Source: Pelomyxa schiedti
Taxonomy: Eukaryota; Evosea; Pelobiontida; Pelomyxidae
Assembly: GCA_020536535.1 (NCBI GenBank)
Contig: JAHLWZ010001083.1
Location: forward strand, 1 to 20,740
Direction: 5' to 3'
Length of the DNA: 20,740 bases
Part shown: in pieces, positions 1 to 7,538 of the stretch
Layout: each line of letters opens with the position of its first letter
How positions within the stretch are numbered: position 1 is the stretch's first letter
Position numbers and translations under genes: made by a program
The notes under the pieces: generated by a model
What the model was told of the DNA's origin: nothing
Database searches by the model: none
The model's input: only the letters and a program-made list of their open reading frames with translations

Positions 1-153
1 GCCCACTGTGGTCTGCTGTTCCACGTTGGTGGAAATCGAGTCACAGTGACTGATTACTCCTCAGGTTCCAAGGTTGCCACTCTTCACGTGAACACACTGC
101 GTGAAGGCAACAACCACCCCAAAATCCACACCCTCTCCTCCTTCTGGTTGTAA
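1..153 (+). CDS. C-terminal fragment of an LWDTW-family protein (cut by window edge)
   Basis: The frame is open from base 1 to TAA at 151-153, giving 50 residues; the gene starts outside the window. The fragment aligns by eye with the last 50 or so residues of the five complete paralogues further right. It has a GLLF core where others have GGGLIF, then a short turn, a VTVTDYSSGSKVATLHV strand pair (others: LQVxEATTGxIVASLEV), and it ends in FWL where the others end in FLW or YVW. No intron is visible. It probably encodes the last blades of the beta-rich domain. The next gene begins only 67 bp downstream. Function is unknown. Confidence rests on the match to the in-window paralogues rather than on any named family. 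Confidence 0.75.
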   Translation, partial: AHCGLLFHVGGNRVTVTDYSSGSKVATLHVNTLREGNNHPKIHTLSSFWL

Positions 154-220
154 TTGTTCGCCGGGTGATCATCTCCCTCGATCAAAATCAATCAAAAAAC
201 TTTTTTTCAGCGAACCATCA

Positions 221-1759
221 ATGACCACGATGCGGTGGTCACGAAACACCGCGCACGGCCAGCCGTCTCGTACTGTCCTCCTAGTACTATTGCTGCTTAT
301 TTGTCTCGCAGCGTCGTTGGTTATAGCGGAGGCGGTGCCGCCCCAAGCAGCAGAAGGGGGGCGAGGGGGCGCCACGGCCCAGGCCCAGGCCCACGGGTGG
401 CTGGCCTACCACCCCATCATTGCCCAGGCCCAAGGGGCCAGCGGGGCCCAGAGCGGGACTGCCCCGCAGAAACAGGGGGAGGTGGCGGGCGCCGGCGGAG
501 ACACCACGAGCACTGCCGCCGGCGGCAACAACAACAACAAGGGCACCGATGCGGCCACCACAAACACGACTACGACTACGACTACAACAACAGCAACAAC
601 ACCCATAATAACAACTGATAGTCGTGGTGCCACCAATACGAGGACGAACGGGAGCGACGACGAGGAGGGAGACGGTGGGGGGGGCAAGGACCAGGGGGGC
701 TACGAGTACACGATGAGGTGTTGGCGTGTGGGCAGCGATTTGGAGTCAGTCGAGTGCGACGATGGCCAGACTTATTACTGGAAACCAAAGCTCTACAAGC
801 CTTGTGCGTAGTGCTTTTTTTTTTTTTTTTTTTTGCCCCTTATTTTCTCTGATAAAGCCCCCCTTTTTTCCTTCCCCTTTTTATTTTCTTTACCGCTGAT
901 GTATGTTGTGCAGCACAGATGATGTTTTGGTGCGTTTGCGTTGTATCATTGATACTTACTTTATTTGCTGGGGCTATGTCTGGCCTGTCGCTGGCCCTTC
1001 TTGCTGTTGATCAAGTGTCACTACACATTGTTGCTGCATGTGGTTTACCTGACAGGCAAGTTCTAGCAAACAAAGTACTAGGAATTGTTAAGGTTTCTCT
1101 TGGTGTTTTCTTTTTCGAACTCTGAGCAAACTCACAGAGACACCATGTACTCCTGGTTACTTTACTTTTATCGAATGCCTTTGCCATGGAGGCTTTGCCT
1201 CTTTGTTTGGAGAAAATTATGCCAGAGTCCGTCACAATAGTAATTTCTGTAACTTTGGTTCTTTTTTTCGGCGAGTATGCATTACTCTCTCCGCTTGTTT
1301 CTTCTACCCTCATTGACGTTCTCAGAATAATTCCGCAGGCTCTTTGCTCCCGCTGGGGCCTTTATATAGGAGCACACTCCTCCATGTAATACTTCTTCCT
1401 ATTTCTCACGATCCTAAACCTTTCAGGCTTGTTCGTCCACTTATGTTTATATGGGCTCCGGTGTCATATCCGCTTGCATGGCTTCTTGACCATATCGTTG
1501 GTATAAACCACGGAACGTACTACACAAGGCCAGGTTTCTCACTTTTTCAACAACGTTACCCCTCACCATAACTCAGAACTTAAGGAACTGTTGCGGATTC
1601 ACTCCGAGTCCAACAGTTCCAACCACGTAATAGACCGGCCGCTCACAACAGAGCAGGTTTTGCTCAACTTATAATTACTAAAAAGTATAACCACAAAACA
1701 AGGTGGAATCTATGTGTAAAGTGTTGGACTCCTTGCCCCCCTTCGACTCTGTACCATAA
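221..1759 (+). CDS. CNNM/DUF21-like membrane protein with secreted Thr-rich N-terminus, no CBS domains
   Basis: Spliced model: 221-803, 914-1092, 1138-1274, 1326-1385, 1427-1533, 1577-1656, 1703-1759, about 400 residues, with all phases agreeing. Introns of 41-51 nt follow a first one of 110 nt. ATG 221 was chosen because the open frame further upstream has no ATG. Residues 1-35 look like a signal peptide (LLVLLLLICLAASLVIAEA). About 150 low-complexity Thr/Gly/Asn/Asp-rich residues follow, then the DUF21 transmembrane domain: FWCVCVVSLILTLFAGAMSGL, HHVLLVTLLLSNAFAMEALPL, LVLFFGEIIPQALCSRWGLYIGA and PVSYPLAWLLDHIVG. These match the CNNM/plant DUF21 pattern of Mg2+-transport-associated proteins in eukaryotic membranes. 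The two CBS domains usual in the family are absent. The last intron (1657-1702) is weak; without it the protein stops at 1674. Membrane location is firm; transport activity is inferred. Confidence 0.82.
526..612 (+). repeat. Trinucleotide-rich low-complexity tract
   Basis: AAC, ACA and ACT-type triplets are reiterated inside exon 1 of the CNNM-like gene. They encode the Asn run and the long Thr run of the extracellular linker. Such tracts expand and contract easily, so linker length is probably variable between strains. Confidence 0.7.
815..834 (+). repeat. T20 homopolymer in the first intron of the CNNM-like gene
   Basis: Twenty consecutive T lie a few bases after the proposed GTGCGT donor at 804. 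A pyrimidine-rich stretch follows, up to the CAG acceptor at 911-913. This makes the intron, at 110 nt, longer than most of those around it. Confidence 0.6.
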
Positions 1760-1948
1760 AACAGTACCTCTCACACTCTTTTACCTCCAAAGTAACTCTT
1801 ACATAGAAATGGCTACTCTCCCTGAGCCAATAATCCCCAACCCTTTTGTCAAGGCTAGTTGGGTTGCAACCCTTTTTTTATAAAAAAACCTCACTAGTGA
1901 CAGTAAACTTTTTTTTTCGGCAAAATCAAAATCAAAAACCAAAAAGTG
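1760..1948 (+). other. Intergenic region with palindrome, T-runs and A-rich leader
   Basis: This is the gap between the CNNM-like gene and the next + gene. It holds the perfect palindrome GGGTTGCAACCC (1861-1872) followed by T7, then ATAAAAAAA. Further on, a T-run (about 1911-1918) and an A-rich segment containing CAAAATCAAAATCAAAAAC (1921-1939) lie just before ATG 1949. A similar T-run and CAAAATCAATCAAAAAAC segment precede ATG 221 in a related arrangement, so this may be a shared core-promoter or leader element. No coding signal was recognised. Confidence 0.4.
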
Positions 1949-2419
1949 ATGATAACACGAAGGTACTATTATGATCCAATGACCAAATGCGACGTCGTCC
2001 GGGCCATTGTGTTGATGATGTTGTCATGTGGCCTGTTTGCAACTGCGGCCCTCGTTCTTTGGGATGACTACAACAGATCATCATCACTGTCAAAAATGGC
2101 GGCCACAGCCACCATAGCCAATGAAAAGACCAACACCGACAAAGCAAAGTTCGACTTGAGCAACTACTGGGACACCACTGTGGCGCTGTGGGTGATAAAG
2201 GAGATTGTGGGAACGAGGACTGGCGCGGTTGTGGTTGGGCTGGCGTGTCTGGCAATTGGGGCACTGATGGGGGGTGGGTACACATTATGGGTTGTGTGGT
2301 ACCATGCAACTGGCCGCAATGATTCATTCGCCTCGTGCTGCAGTATGATCAGAACTGGGAATACAAGCCACGAGACACAACAAGGAGCCCAAAATAAACA
2401 AAAACCCAAAACACACTGA
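1949..2419 (+). CDS. Small membrane protein with two predicted transmembrane helices, function unknown
   Basis: This is a single-exon frame of 156 residues ending in TGA at 2417-2419. ATG 1949 is the first ATG; an in-frame GTG directly before it is unlikely to be used in a eukaryote. A short basic/Tyr-rich N-terminus is followed by a hydrophobic segment at about residues 17-39 (AIVLMMLSCGLFATAALVLW). A polar loop of about 50 residues comes next, and then a second hydrophobic segment around residues 88-115 (AVVVGLACLAIGALMGGGYTLW). The C-terminal tail of about 40 residues is polar and Lys/Gln-rich. I do not recognise a family. It lies convergent with the LWDTW paralogue at 2451, with stops about 30 bp apart across a T19 run. 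Its long open frame and membrane topology make it likely to be real. Confidence 0.6.
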   Translation: MITRRYYYDPMTKCDVVRAIVLMMLSCGLFATAALVLWDDYNRSSSLSKMAATATIANEKTNTDKAKFDLSNYWDTTVALWVIKEIVGTRTGAVVVGLACLAIGALMGGGYTLWVVWYHATGRNDSFASCCSMIRTGNTSHETQQGAQNKQKPKTH

Positions 2420-2433
2420 GTGCTACAGGGCTG

Positions 2434-2452
2434 TTTTTTTTTTTTTTTTTTT
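2434..2452 (-). repeat. T19 run, read as A19 immediately after the stop of the minus-strand paralogue
   Basis: On the minus strand the TAA stop (2453-2451) runs directly into A19. This looks like a genomic poly(A) tract fused to the end of an intronless coding sequence, as left by retroposition. It could also be a simple homopolymer in a short convergent gap. Confidence 0.55.
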
Positions 2453-3572
2453 ACCACACATAGGATTGAAACGATTCGAGGTACACCTGGCATGGTTCGT
2501 GGAAGTTGATTGAAGCAATAGCAATATCTGTAGTTGCTTCATGCACTTGCAGTCGCCCACTATTTGGTGTCTGGAAGATCAAACCACTTCCTGCAAGGAA
2601 CGAACAGATATTCTGAACCTCTATTGTCCTCAGTGGTGCTGGTGTGCTGTTGCAGTCCCAGATTGTAATTGCTGTAGTTGTATGAAGTGCAAAAAGAGAG
2701 CCACTCAGTTGGTACAGTATAATTTGGCCTTGCTCGTAAATCTCAGTTGTTGTTCCATTTGCTTGAACATGAAGTACACTATCCGATCTTGGCTTACTGG
2801 TTTCAACAATGAACTCTTTCTGCCCATTTTGGTTCCTTGTCTGAAGAATACATCTCAGCCAGTGATGCTTCCAGTAATCCTTCTTGAAGAAACAGTGAGT
2901 AGAGCTCACAACGTGTAAACGTTCTGTCCTGTATGTGGTCTCGATGTCAACTACAACCAGAAGTTCCTTGTCCCAGGGATCATTACGGTTGGTCAGAAGA
3001 ATAAGTGCTTGGGCTGAATTCAACTTGTTCAAGCTCACTGGCTCAACAATGCGAAACCCATGGGGTATTGGTACAACAGTTTGTTCCTCCTCGAGGTTTT
3101 TCAAATTGGTGACAACGAGATAGTCGCCCCTGGATCTTCTCTGGAGCCACCACTTGCTATTCATGCACAAGCTGTAACCTCGAGTCTCTGCCTCCAATTC
3201 TATCTTTTCACCACTTACTGTACTCAACACAGCCACTTTTCCACGATCATTAACAAACATCTGCTCAGAAACCCAGGTAGAAGGCTGAGAAACCCTGAAG
3301 ACACTCAGAGTAGTAGTAATGCCCATCAGTAGCTGTGAAACTCCAAACCTGAAAACGTAGTAGTGCTTGGAAGGGGCAGTAGTAACAGTGGTAGCAATGG
3401 CCATTCTCCTCTCTGTCCCAATGACCCAAGTGTCCCACAATTGCCTTGAAACCTCACCCCCCATCACCCTAGCCGCCGAGTGGCATCCACAACGAGCACT
3501 ATGCGACGCCAAAAGAAACGCAGCAAATTGGCTCTGAACATCGAGTCTTTGAAAGCTTATGGCCAGGTCCAT
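2451..3572 (-). CDS. LWDTW-family protein (paralogue 2), intronless
   Basis: A single exon of 373 residues, the shortest complete member. It starts at ATG 3572 and ends with YVW then TAA. The N-terminal helical block (residues 1-60) includes QFAAFLLASHSARCG and the family signature RQLWDTWVIGTER. The rest is beta-rich: FRFGVSQLLMGITT, LCMNSKWWLQ, LVVTNLKN, VPIPHGFRIVE, LLVVVDIETTY, LHVVSSTHCFF, QLSGSLFAL, ITIWDCN, GSGLIF and a final LQVHEATTDIAIASI. The alternation of short strands, the IWDCN motif and the blade-like spacing suggest a WD/quinoprotein-like propeller, but this is inference from pattern only. It is the most diverged member (Cys-Gly-Cys-His replaces CGSNSP). Its start faces the paralogue at 3844, 271 bp away. 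It is followed directly by A19 in the genomic sequence. Function is unknown. Confidence 0.85.
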   Translation of the reverse strand: MDLAISFQRLDVQSQFAAFLLASHSARCGCHSAARVMGGEVSRQLWDTWVIGTERRMAIATTVTTAPSKHYYVFRFGVSQLLMGITTTLSVFRVSQPSTWVSEQMFVNDRGKVAVLSTVSGEKIELEAETRGYSLCMNSKWWLQRRSRGDYLVVTNLKNLEEEQTVVPIPHGFRIVEPVSLNKLNSAQALILLTNRNDPWDKELLVVVDIETTYRTERLHVVSSTHCFFKKDYWKHHWLRCILQTRNQNGQKEFIVETSKPRSDSVLHVQANGTTTEIYEQGQIILYQLSGSLFALHTTTAITIWDCNSTPAPLRTIEVQNICSFLAGSGLIFQTPNSGRLQVHEATTDIAIASINFHEPCQVYLESFQSYVW

Positions 3573-3843
3573 TTTTTTCCTGATATAAATGTGGTTGGAT
3601 CTTCACAACTCCTTGTTTTTCCACTTCGTGGGTACCAAAATTGTTGCAGGTCAAGTTTTAGTGGTATTAATGCCCAGCAAATCAAAGTGGCGGAAAGCTG
3701 GCTCCCATCAACAACCTTTCATTTTCACTTGCAATGGGGTGGGTTTTAGAGTCAAAGGAAGACGTGCGTGATGTTTTCCCCCACGGGGGAGTGGCAGGCG
3801 TGAGGCGAACCCGTGATCAGAAATCATCGTTTCGCACTACTCG
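3573..3843. promoter_or_regulatory. Divergent intergenic region between two LWDTW paralogues
   Basis: The 271 bp between opposed ATGs must hold both promoters. Visible features are an inverted repeat CCCCCACGGGGG (about 3776-3787) and a 7-bp stem ATCATCG/CGATGAT whose 3' arm overlaps ATG 3844. I recognise no TATA or known amoebozoan promoter element with confidence. Confidence 0.35.
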
Positions 3844-5109
3844 ATGATCAACAGTGACCTTGCTGTGCCTCGCGCGGTGACACATCGACCAATTGCAACT
3901 GAGGAATGTCTATGTCTTGGAGAGATCGCTCTGAGGCAGGGGAATCGAGCAAGTGATCAATTTGTGGTGTTACTTTTGGCTTTGCATTCGAGTGGGTGTG
4001 GGGGCAACTCACCTGCGAGGGTGTTGGGGCCAGCGCTTGCGAGGCAATTGTGGGACACCTGGGTCATTGGAACACAGCGGAAAGTTTCAGTCGTGGCCGC
4101 AGCCAATAGAGGCACTGAGGGAGGTGGCTGGACAATTGTTATCAGGTTTGGCGTGTCACTTGCACTTATGGGTATCACTACTGACGTGAGTGTAACCTGC
4201 AGTGACAGTGTGTGGGTGGGTGAGGATTTGTGTGTGAGGCATGAGGGGAGAGGGTCTCCTTTGTGTGCTCTGACAAACACAAAAAGTGGCAGAATTAGGA
4301 AGCTGGAAGCTGAGCAAAAGGATTTCATGAGATGCTTGTGCATGAATGGGATGTGGTGGTTGCAGATCAGAAAAGAGGGAAACCTGCTCGTTGTTACTAA
4401 CCTGCAAACTTGTGGTGATGGTGATCACCAAGTTCTTGTTCCAATTCCTGAGTGTTTCATTGTTCAGTTCATGAGTTTCAACAAGATGAGCTTATCACAA
4501 GCACTAATGCTGATGGCTGGAGCCATGGAGCAGCAGCTGAACACAATGTTGGTTGTGGTTGATGTTGAAGGCACTTACACAACGAAAACTCTGCAAATTG
4601 TGAGCTCAACTCAGTGCGAATTTCCACGGCACTATTTCAGGGATAGCGGTGTGAAGTCTCTTCTTCTTTTGAAGAACAAATCAGGCCAAAATGTGTTCAT
4701 TGTGGAGACAATCCCTTGTGATTTGTGCAAGCCCCCAAGTGCTGCATTCATTATTCAGGCCACTGGAGAGACAAGAAAGGTTTTCTGTGATTCCAATTAC
4801 AGAGGAACGTTCCATCAACATAGTGGTTCCCTTTTCTCCTATTACCACACTGGCCACATGAGACTGGAGATCTGGGACTGCAATGACACAGAAAGTTTCA
4901 ACCAGAAAGCACCACTGATAACAATCCAAGTGGATGGGAAGCAGAACTTTGGAGTACTTTCAGGTGGGGGTTTGATTTTCGCCATTGAAGATAGTACCAG
5001 ACTGAAAGTGCTTGAGGCCAAGTCAGGCCACATCATTTCCAGATTGGACTTTCTTAAACCGGGATGGATTCTGCAGAATCTTGATGGTAGAAGGTCATTT
5101 TTGTGGTGA
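3844..5109 (+). CDS. LWDTW-family protein (paralogue 3), intronless
   Basis: A single exon of 421 residues from ATG 3844 to TGA 5107-5109. About 27 variable residues precede the conserved start GEIALRQGNRASDQF. The Cys-Gly-Gly-Asn-Ser-Pro-Ala-Arg block and RQLWDTWVIGTQR follow. The beta-rich part shows the family landmarks in order: IRFGVSLALMGITTDVSV, LCMNGMWWLQIRKEGNLLVVTNL, VPIPECF, SLSQALMLM, LVVVDVEGTYTTKTLQIVSS, KSGQNVFIVET, HSGSLFSYY, LEIWDCND, LSGGGLIFAIED and FLW at the end. There is no signal peptide or transmembrane helix, so it is probably intracellular. It is the only complete member on the + strand and is convergent with paralogue 4 (stops about 106 bp apart). Function is unknown. 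Confidence 0.88.
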   Translation: MINSDLAVPRAVTHRPIATEECLCLGEIALRQGNRASDQFVVLLLALHSSGCGGNSPARVLGPALARQLWDTWVIGTQRKVSVVAAANRGTEGGGWTIVIRFGVSLALMGITTDVSVTCSDSVWVGEDLCVRHEGRGSPLCALTNTKSGRIRKLEAEQKDFMRCLCMNGMWWLQIRKEGNLLVVTNLQTCGDGDHQVLVPIPECFIVQFMSFNKMSLSQALMLMAGAMEQQLNTMLVVVDVEGTYTTKTLQIVSSTQCEFPRHYFRDSGVKSLLLLKNKSGQNVFIVETIPCDLCKPPSAAFIIQATGETRKVFCDSNYRGTFHQHSGSLFSYYHTGHMRLEIWDCNDTESFNQKAPLITIQVDGKQNFGVLSGGGLIFAIEDSTRLKVLEAKSGHIISRLDFLKPGWILQNLDGRRSFLW

Positions 5110-5215
5110 GGAATTATGAGCACTTATTTGTCTAAGGGGGCTGGGCTCGCTTGTACAAACAAAGTGATTAAAAAACATTGTCGTTTCTGATTTTGGAAAT
5201 TTTAGTGGAGACTGA

Positions 5216-6436
5216 CTATAGAAGAGACTTGTCTGAATGGAGCTCCGCAAGCTCAAACCCAGGGTGCAAAACCTCAATTGAAGCAACAAAGCCTGATGTT
5301 GTGGCATCAAGCACTTGAAGCCTTTTTCGGTCTTCAATGAGGCAGGTGAGGCCACTTCCTGCAAGGAAGTTTGAACTCCTTTCCACTGTATTAAGTGGTG
5401 TGTGTTGGGTGAAGGAGATTGTGTGATTGCAGTCCCAGATATCCAATGCTACTTTTTCATGGTTGCAGAGTGAAAAAAGAGAGCCACTCAGTTGGTTTGA
5501 TAGCCCTCCTCTGGAACTGTTCTGGAACATGAGCTGAGTCACCGCACCACTTTGTTGTATGGCATACACCACCTTCAAATCAGACATGTGTTCGTGTGGC
5601 TTGATCTCAACAATGAACACGTTCTGACCGGCCTTGTTCTTCATCAGATGGATTCTACTCACATAGTTACTCTCGAAATAACGCTGCGGAAATGAACATT
5701 GATTCCAGCTCACAATCTGCAGACTTTTGGTGACATAGGTTCTCGCAATGTCTACAACGGCCAATACTGTGTGCATTTGCTGCGGATTACCTCGCTTGGT
5801 CGTTGTCATCAGCATCAGTGCCTGTTGTGAATTCAACTTGCTGAAGCTCATTGATTCCACAACCCGGTAATCATCAGGGATTGAGATAAGAATCGGGGGT
5901 TCACTGTGAGCCTTCAAGTTTGTAATGACGAGGAGGTTTCCCTCTTCTCTTATCTGCAACCACCATTTCTCATTCATGCACAGGAATTGCATGAAGTTTG
6001 TGTTCTCTGGAACCAATTGGAACTTATGCCCACTTGTTGCATCCAGAAAAATCAGCTTCTGGTGTCCATAAGGATCAGGAGTAACTCTCAGATTCTCATC
6101 CACCCAAGTCCCATAACCGAGATCACGAGTGACCCTCACATTGGTTGTTAGACCCATAAGCCCAAGTGAGACGCCAAATCTGAATGTGAGGGTCAGGGAC
6201 GTCCCATAAACGATTGTCTCGGCCACCACCGATAACATCCTCTGAGTTCCGATGACCCAGGTGTCCCACAATTGCCTCGCCAGAAACGGCCCCAACGCCC
6301 GCGCCTGCGAGTTGCTCCCACACCGACTAGACTGCGACGCCAAAAGAAGCGACGCGAATTGGTCTCTGGCACGACTCCCCTGCCTCAAATTGATCTCTCC
6401 GAGCCACTTGCACGTCGCGTCGCCGGTCAGCATCAT
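5216..6436 (-). CDS. LWDTW-family protein (paralogue 4), intronless
   Basis: The single open exon could extend to ATG 6520 (434 residues). I prefer the ATG at 6436 or 6433 (about 406 residues): it leaves room for a promoter between this gene and the divergent GTPase at 6524, and it puts 15-16 residues before GEINLRQGSRARDQF, as in paralogue 5. The landmarks are CGSNSQARALGPFLARQLWDTWVIGTQR, FRFGVSLGLMGLTTNVRV, LCMNEKWWLQIREEGNLLVITNL, SFSKLNSQQALMLM, SLQIVS, AGQNVFIVE, QLSGSLFSL, LDIWDCNHT, GSGLTCLIED and LQVLDATTSGFVASIEV. The C-terminus reads SDKSLL, not the usual FLW, so the last residues have diverged. Function is unknown; the beta-propeller-like fold is inferred. Confidence 0.87.
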   Translation of the reverse strand: MMLTGDATCKWLGEINLRQGSRARDQFASLLLASQSSRCGSNSQARALGPFLARQLWDTWVIGTQRMLSVVAETIVYGTSLTLTFRFGVSLGLMGLTTNVRVTRDLGYGTWVDENLRVTPDPYGHQKLIFLDATSGHKFQLVPENTNFMQFLCMNEKWWLQIREEGNLLVITNLKAHSEPPILISIPDDYRVVESMSFSKLNSQQALMLMTTTKRGNPQQMHTVLAVVDIARTYVTKSLQIVSWNQCSFPQRYFESNYVSRIHLMKNKAGQNVFIVEIKPHEHMSDLKVVYAIQQSGAVTQLMFQNSSRGGLSNQLSGSLFSLCNHEKVALDIWDCNHTISFTQHTPLNTVERSSNFLAGSGLTCLIEDRKRLQVLDATTSGFVASIEVLHPGFELAELHSDKSLL

Positions 6437-6523
6437 CACACCACGCTTCCAAGAAAATGCAAACAAAAATTGACTTCGGGGAAAAGCCATCTGCTGCTTG
6501 TCAAACAACACAAGCACCACGAC
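6437..6523. promoter_or_regulatory. Short divergent promoter region between an LWDTW paralogue and the GTPase gene
   Basis: About 87 bp separate the preferred minus-strand ATG (6436) and the GTPase ATG (6524). If the longer ORF start at 6520 were real, only 3 bp would separate the genes, which is a further reason for preferring the internal start. No element was recognised. Confidence 0.35.
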
Positions 6524-7356
6524 ATGAAACGACAGGTATTTCGGTGTTTCGTTGTTGGAGACCGAGGGGTGGGCAAGACGTCGTTGATAGATTCGTTTGG
6601 GGCGACGTCGTCGCCCAAGTTCGACGACGGGCTGTACCCGGACGCAGCGGGTTACCCCGACGCGAAGAAGGACTGCCTCATCGACGACGTGCCCGTGTCA
6701 ATCCTATTGTGGGACGGCCCACCTGACTACGCGACTGTTGTATGTTGTTTCTTCTGGAACTACTAAAAATACTGCTTTTCAAATATTATATAATTAAAAT
6801 ATTGTTTACAAGCATTTTGTGCAAATACCGAGATGTTGTTGTTTTTTTTTATGTGATTTAGGTTAGAACTGTTTATCGCACACCGCATTGCCTTTACAAT
6901 CTATGTTAAGGTTATTTGTTATGTATACTAACTTGTATCTACTAGAAATACCTAAATAAGACAAGAAGGGAGATATTTCTGATACTATTCTCGGTTGTTG
7001 ATGCGTTCTCCTTTGAGGATGTAACAGCCAAATGGATCCCACAGATAAAGCGGCACATGCCCAAGTCTCCAATTGTTCTTGTAGCCACCAAAGTAGACAA
7101 GAGGACGCACACTGACTCAATTGATTATGAGACCGGAATGCAGAGGGCCAAAGATATAGGGGCAGCAAAGTATATAGAGTGCAGCACAATAACGGACCAA
7201 GGCAGCAATGTGTTTGAGAGTGCAGTAAGGTGTGTGGTGGAACGGGAAGCTGCCAAGAACCATCATCACTCTCATAGTCACCATCACAGTCACAGTCATA
7301 GTCATGGGAGCGCACCACCAGCAAGGTGCTTTTGTGGAATTTGCAACGTGATGTAG
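6524..7356 (+). CDS. Rho-like small GTPase with degenerate G3 motif, His-rich tail and CaaX box
   Basis: Spliced model: 6524-6739 and 6946-7356, 208 residues. The 206-nt intron contains ATACTAAC 14 nt before the acceptor TAG. After splicing, the spacing from DY to FSVV equals that of Rho proteins. The P-loop GDRGVGKTSL (residues 12-21) is intact, and FSVVDAFSFEDVTAKW and the TKVD guanine-specificity motif are clearly Rho-like, as is ECSTITDQGSNVFESAV. The G3 motif is abnormal: WDGPPDY stands where WDTAGQEDY is expected, so the DxxG glycine and catalytic Gln are missing. This is two residues shorter, and slow or absent GTP hydrolysis is likely (compare Rnd or RhoH). The tail holds a His/Ser run (about residues 178-193) and ends CNVM, a prenylation CaaX box, with extra cysteines for possible palmitoylation. 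It probably acts at membranes in cytoskeletal signalling. Confidence 0.88.
7261..7308 (+). repeat. CAT/CAC/AGT repeat encoding a His-Ser run
   Basis: Tandem His and Ser codons encode the histidine-rich segment in front of the CaaX tail of the GTPase. His clusters of this kind can bind Zn2+ or Ni2+, but no function is shown here. Confidence 0.6.
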
Positions 7357-7538
7357 AAAAGAATGTCTGTTTGGAACAGGCTTATCTTATTGTGTGTTTA
7401 AAAAATCTTTTATTTTTAAAAAGTACATTAACGGGTTGTTCTTCAATCAAACCTTTACTGCATAAACTTTAATTGGAAGATGAGAAGTGGGTGTTGCAAC
7501 ACCGCACTGATTGCCAGACAGTGCGACTGTTGGGAGAG

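Noticed and set aside
3770-3845. Possible minus-strand tRNA from a GGGTTCGCC-like T-loop
   Set aside because: The T-stem and acceptor stem do not pair; a divergent promoter is the simpler reading.
5216-6520. Start of paralogue 4 at ATG 6520
   Set aside because: It would leave 3 bp to the divergent GTPase start and adds 28 residues that other paralogues lack.
6862-6904. Extra small exon inside the GTPase intron
   Set aside because: Its length breaks the reading frame, and direct joining of 6739 to 6946 gives exactly the residue spacing of Rho proteins.
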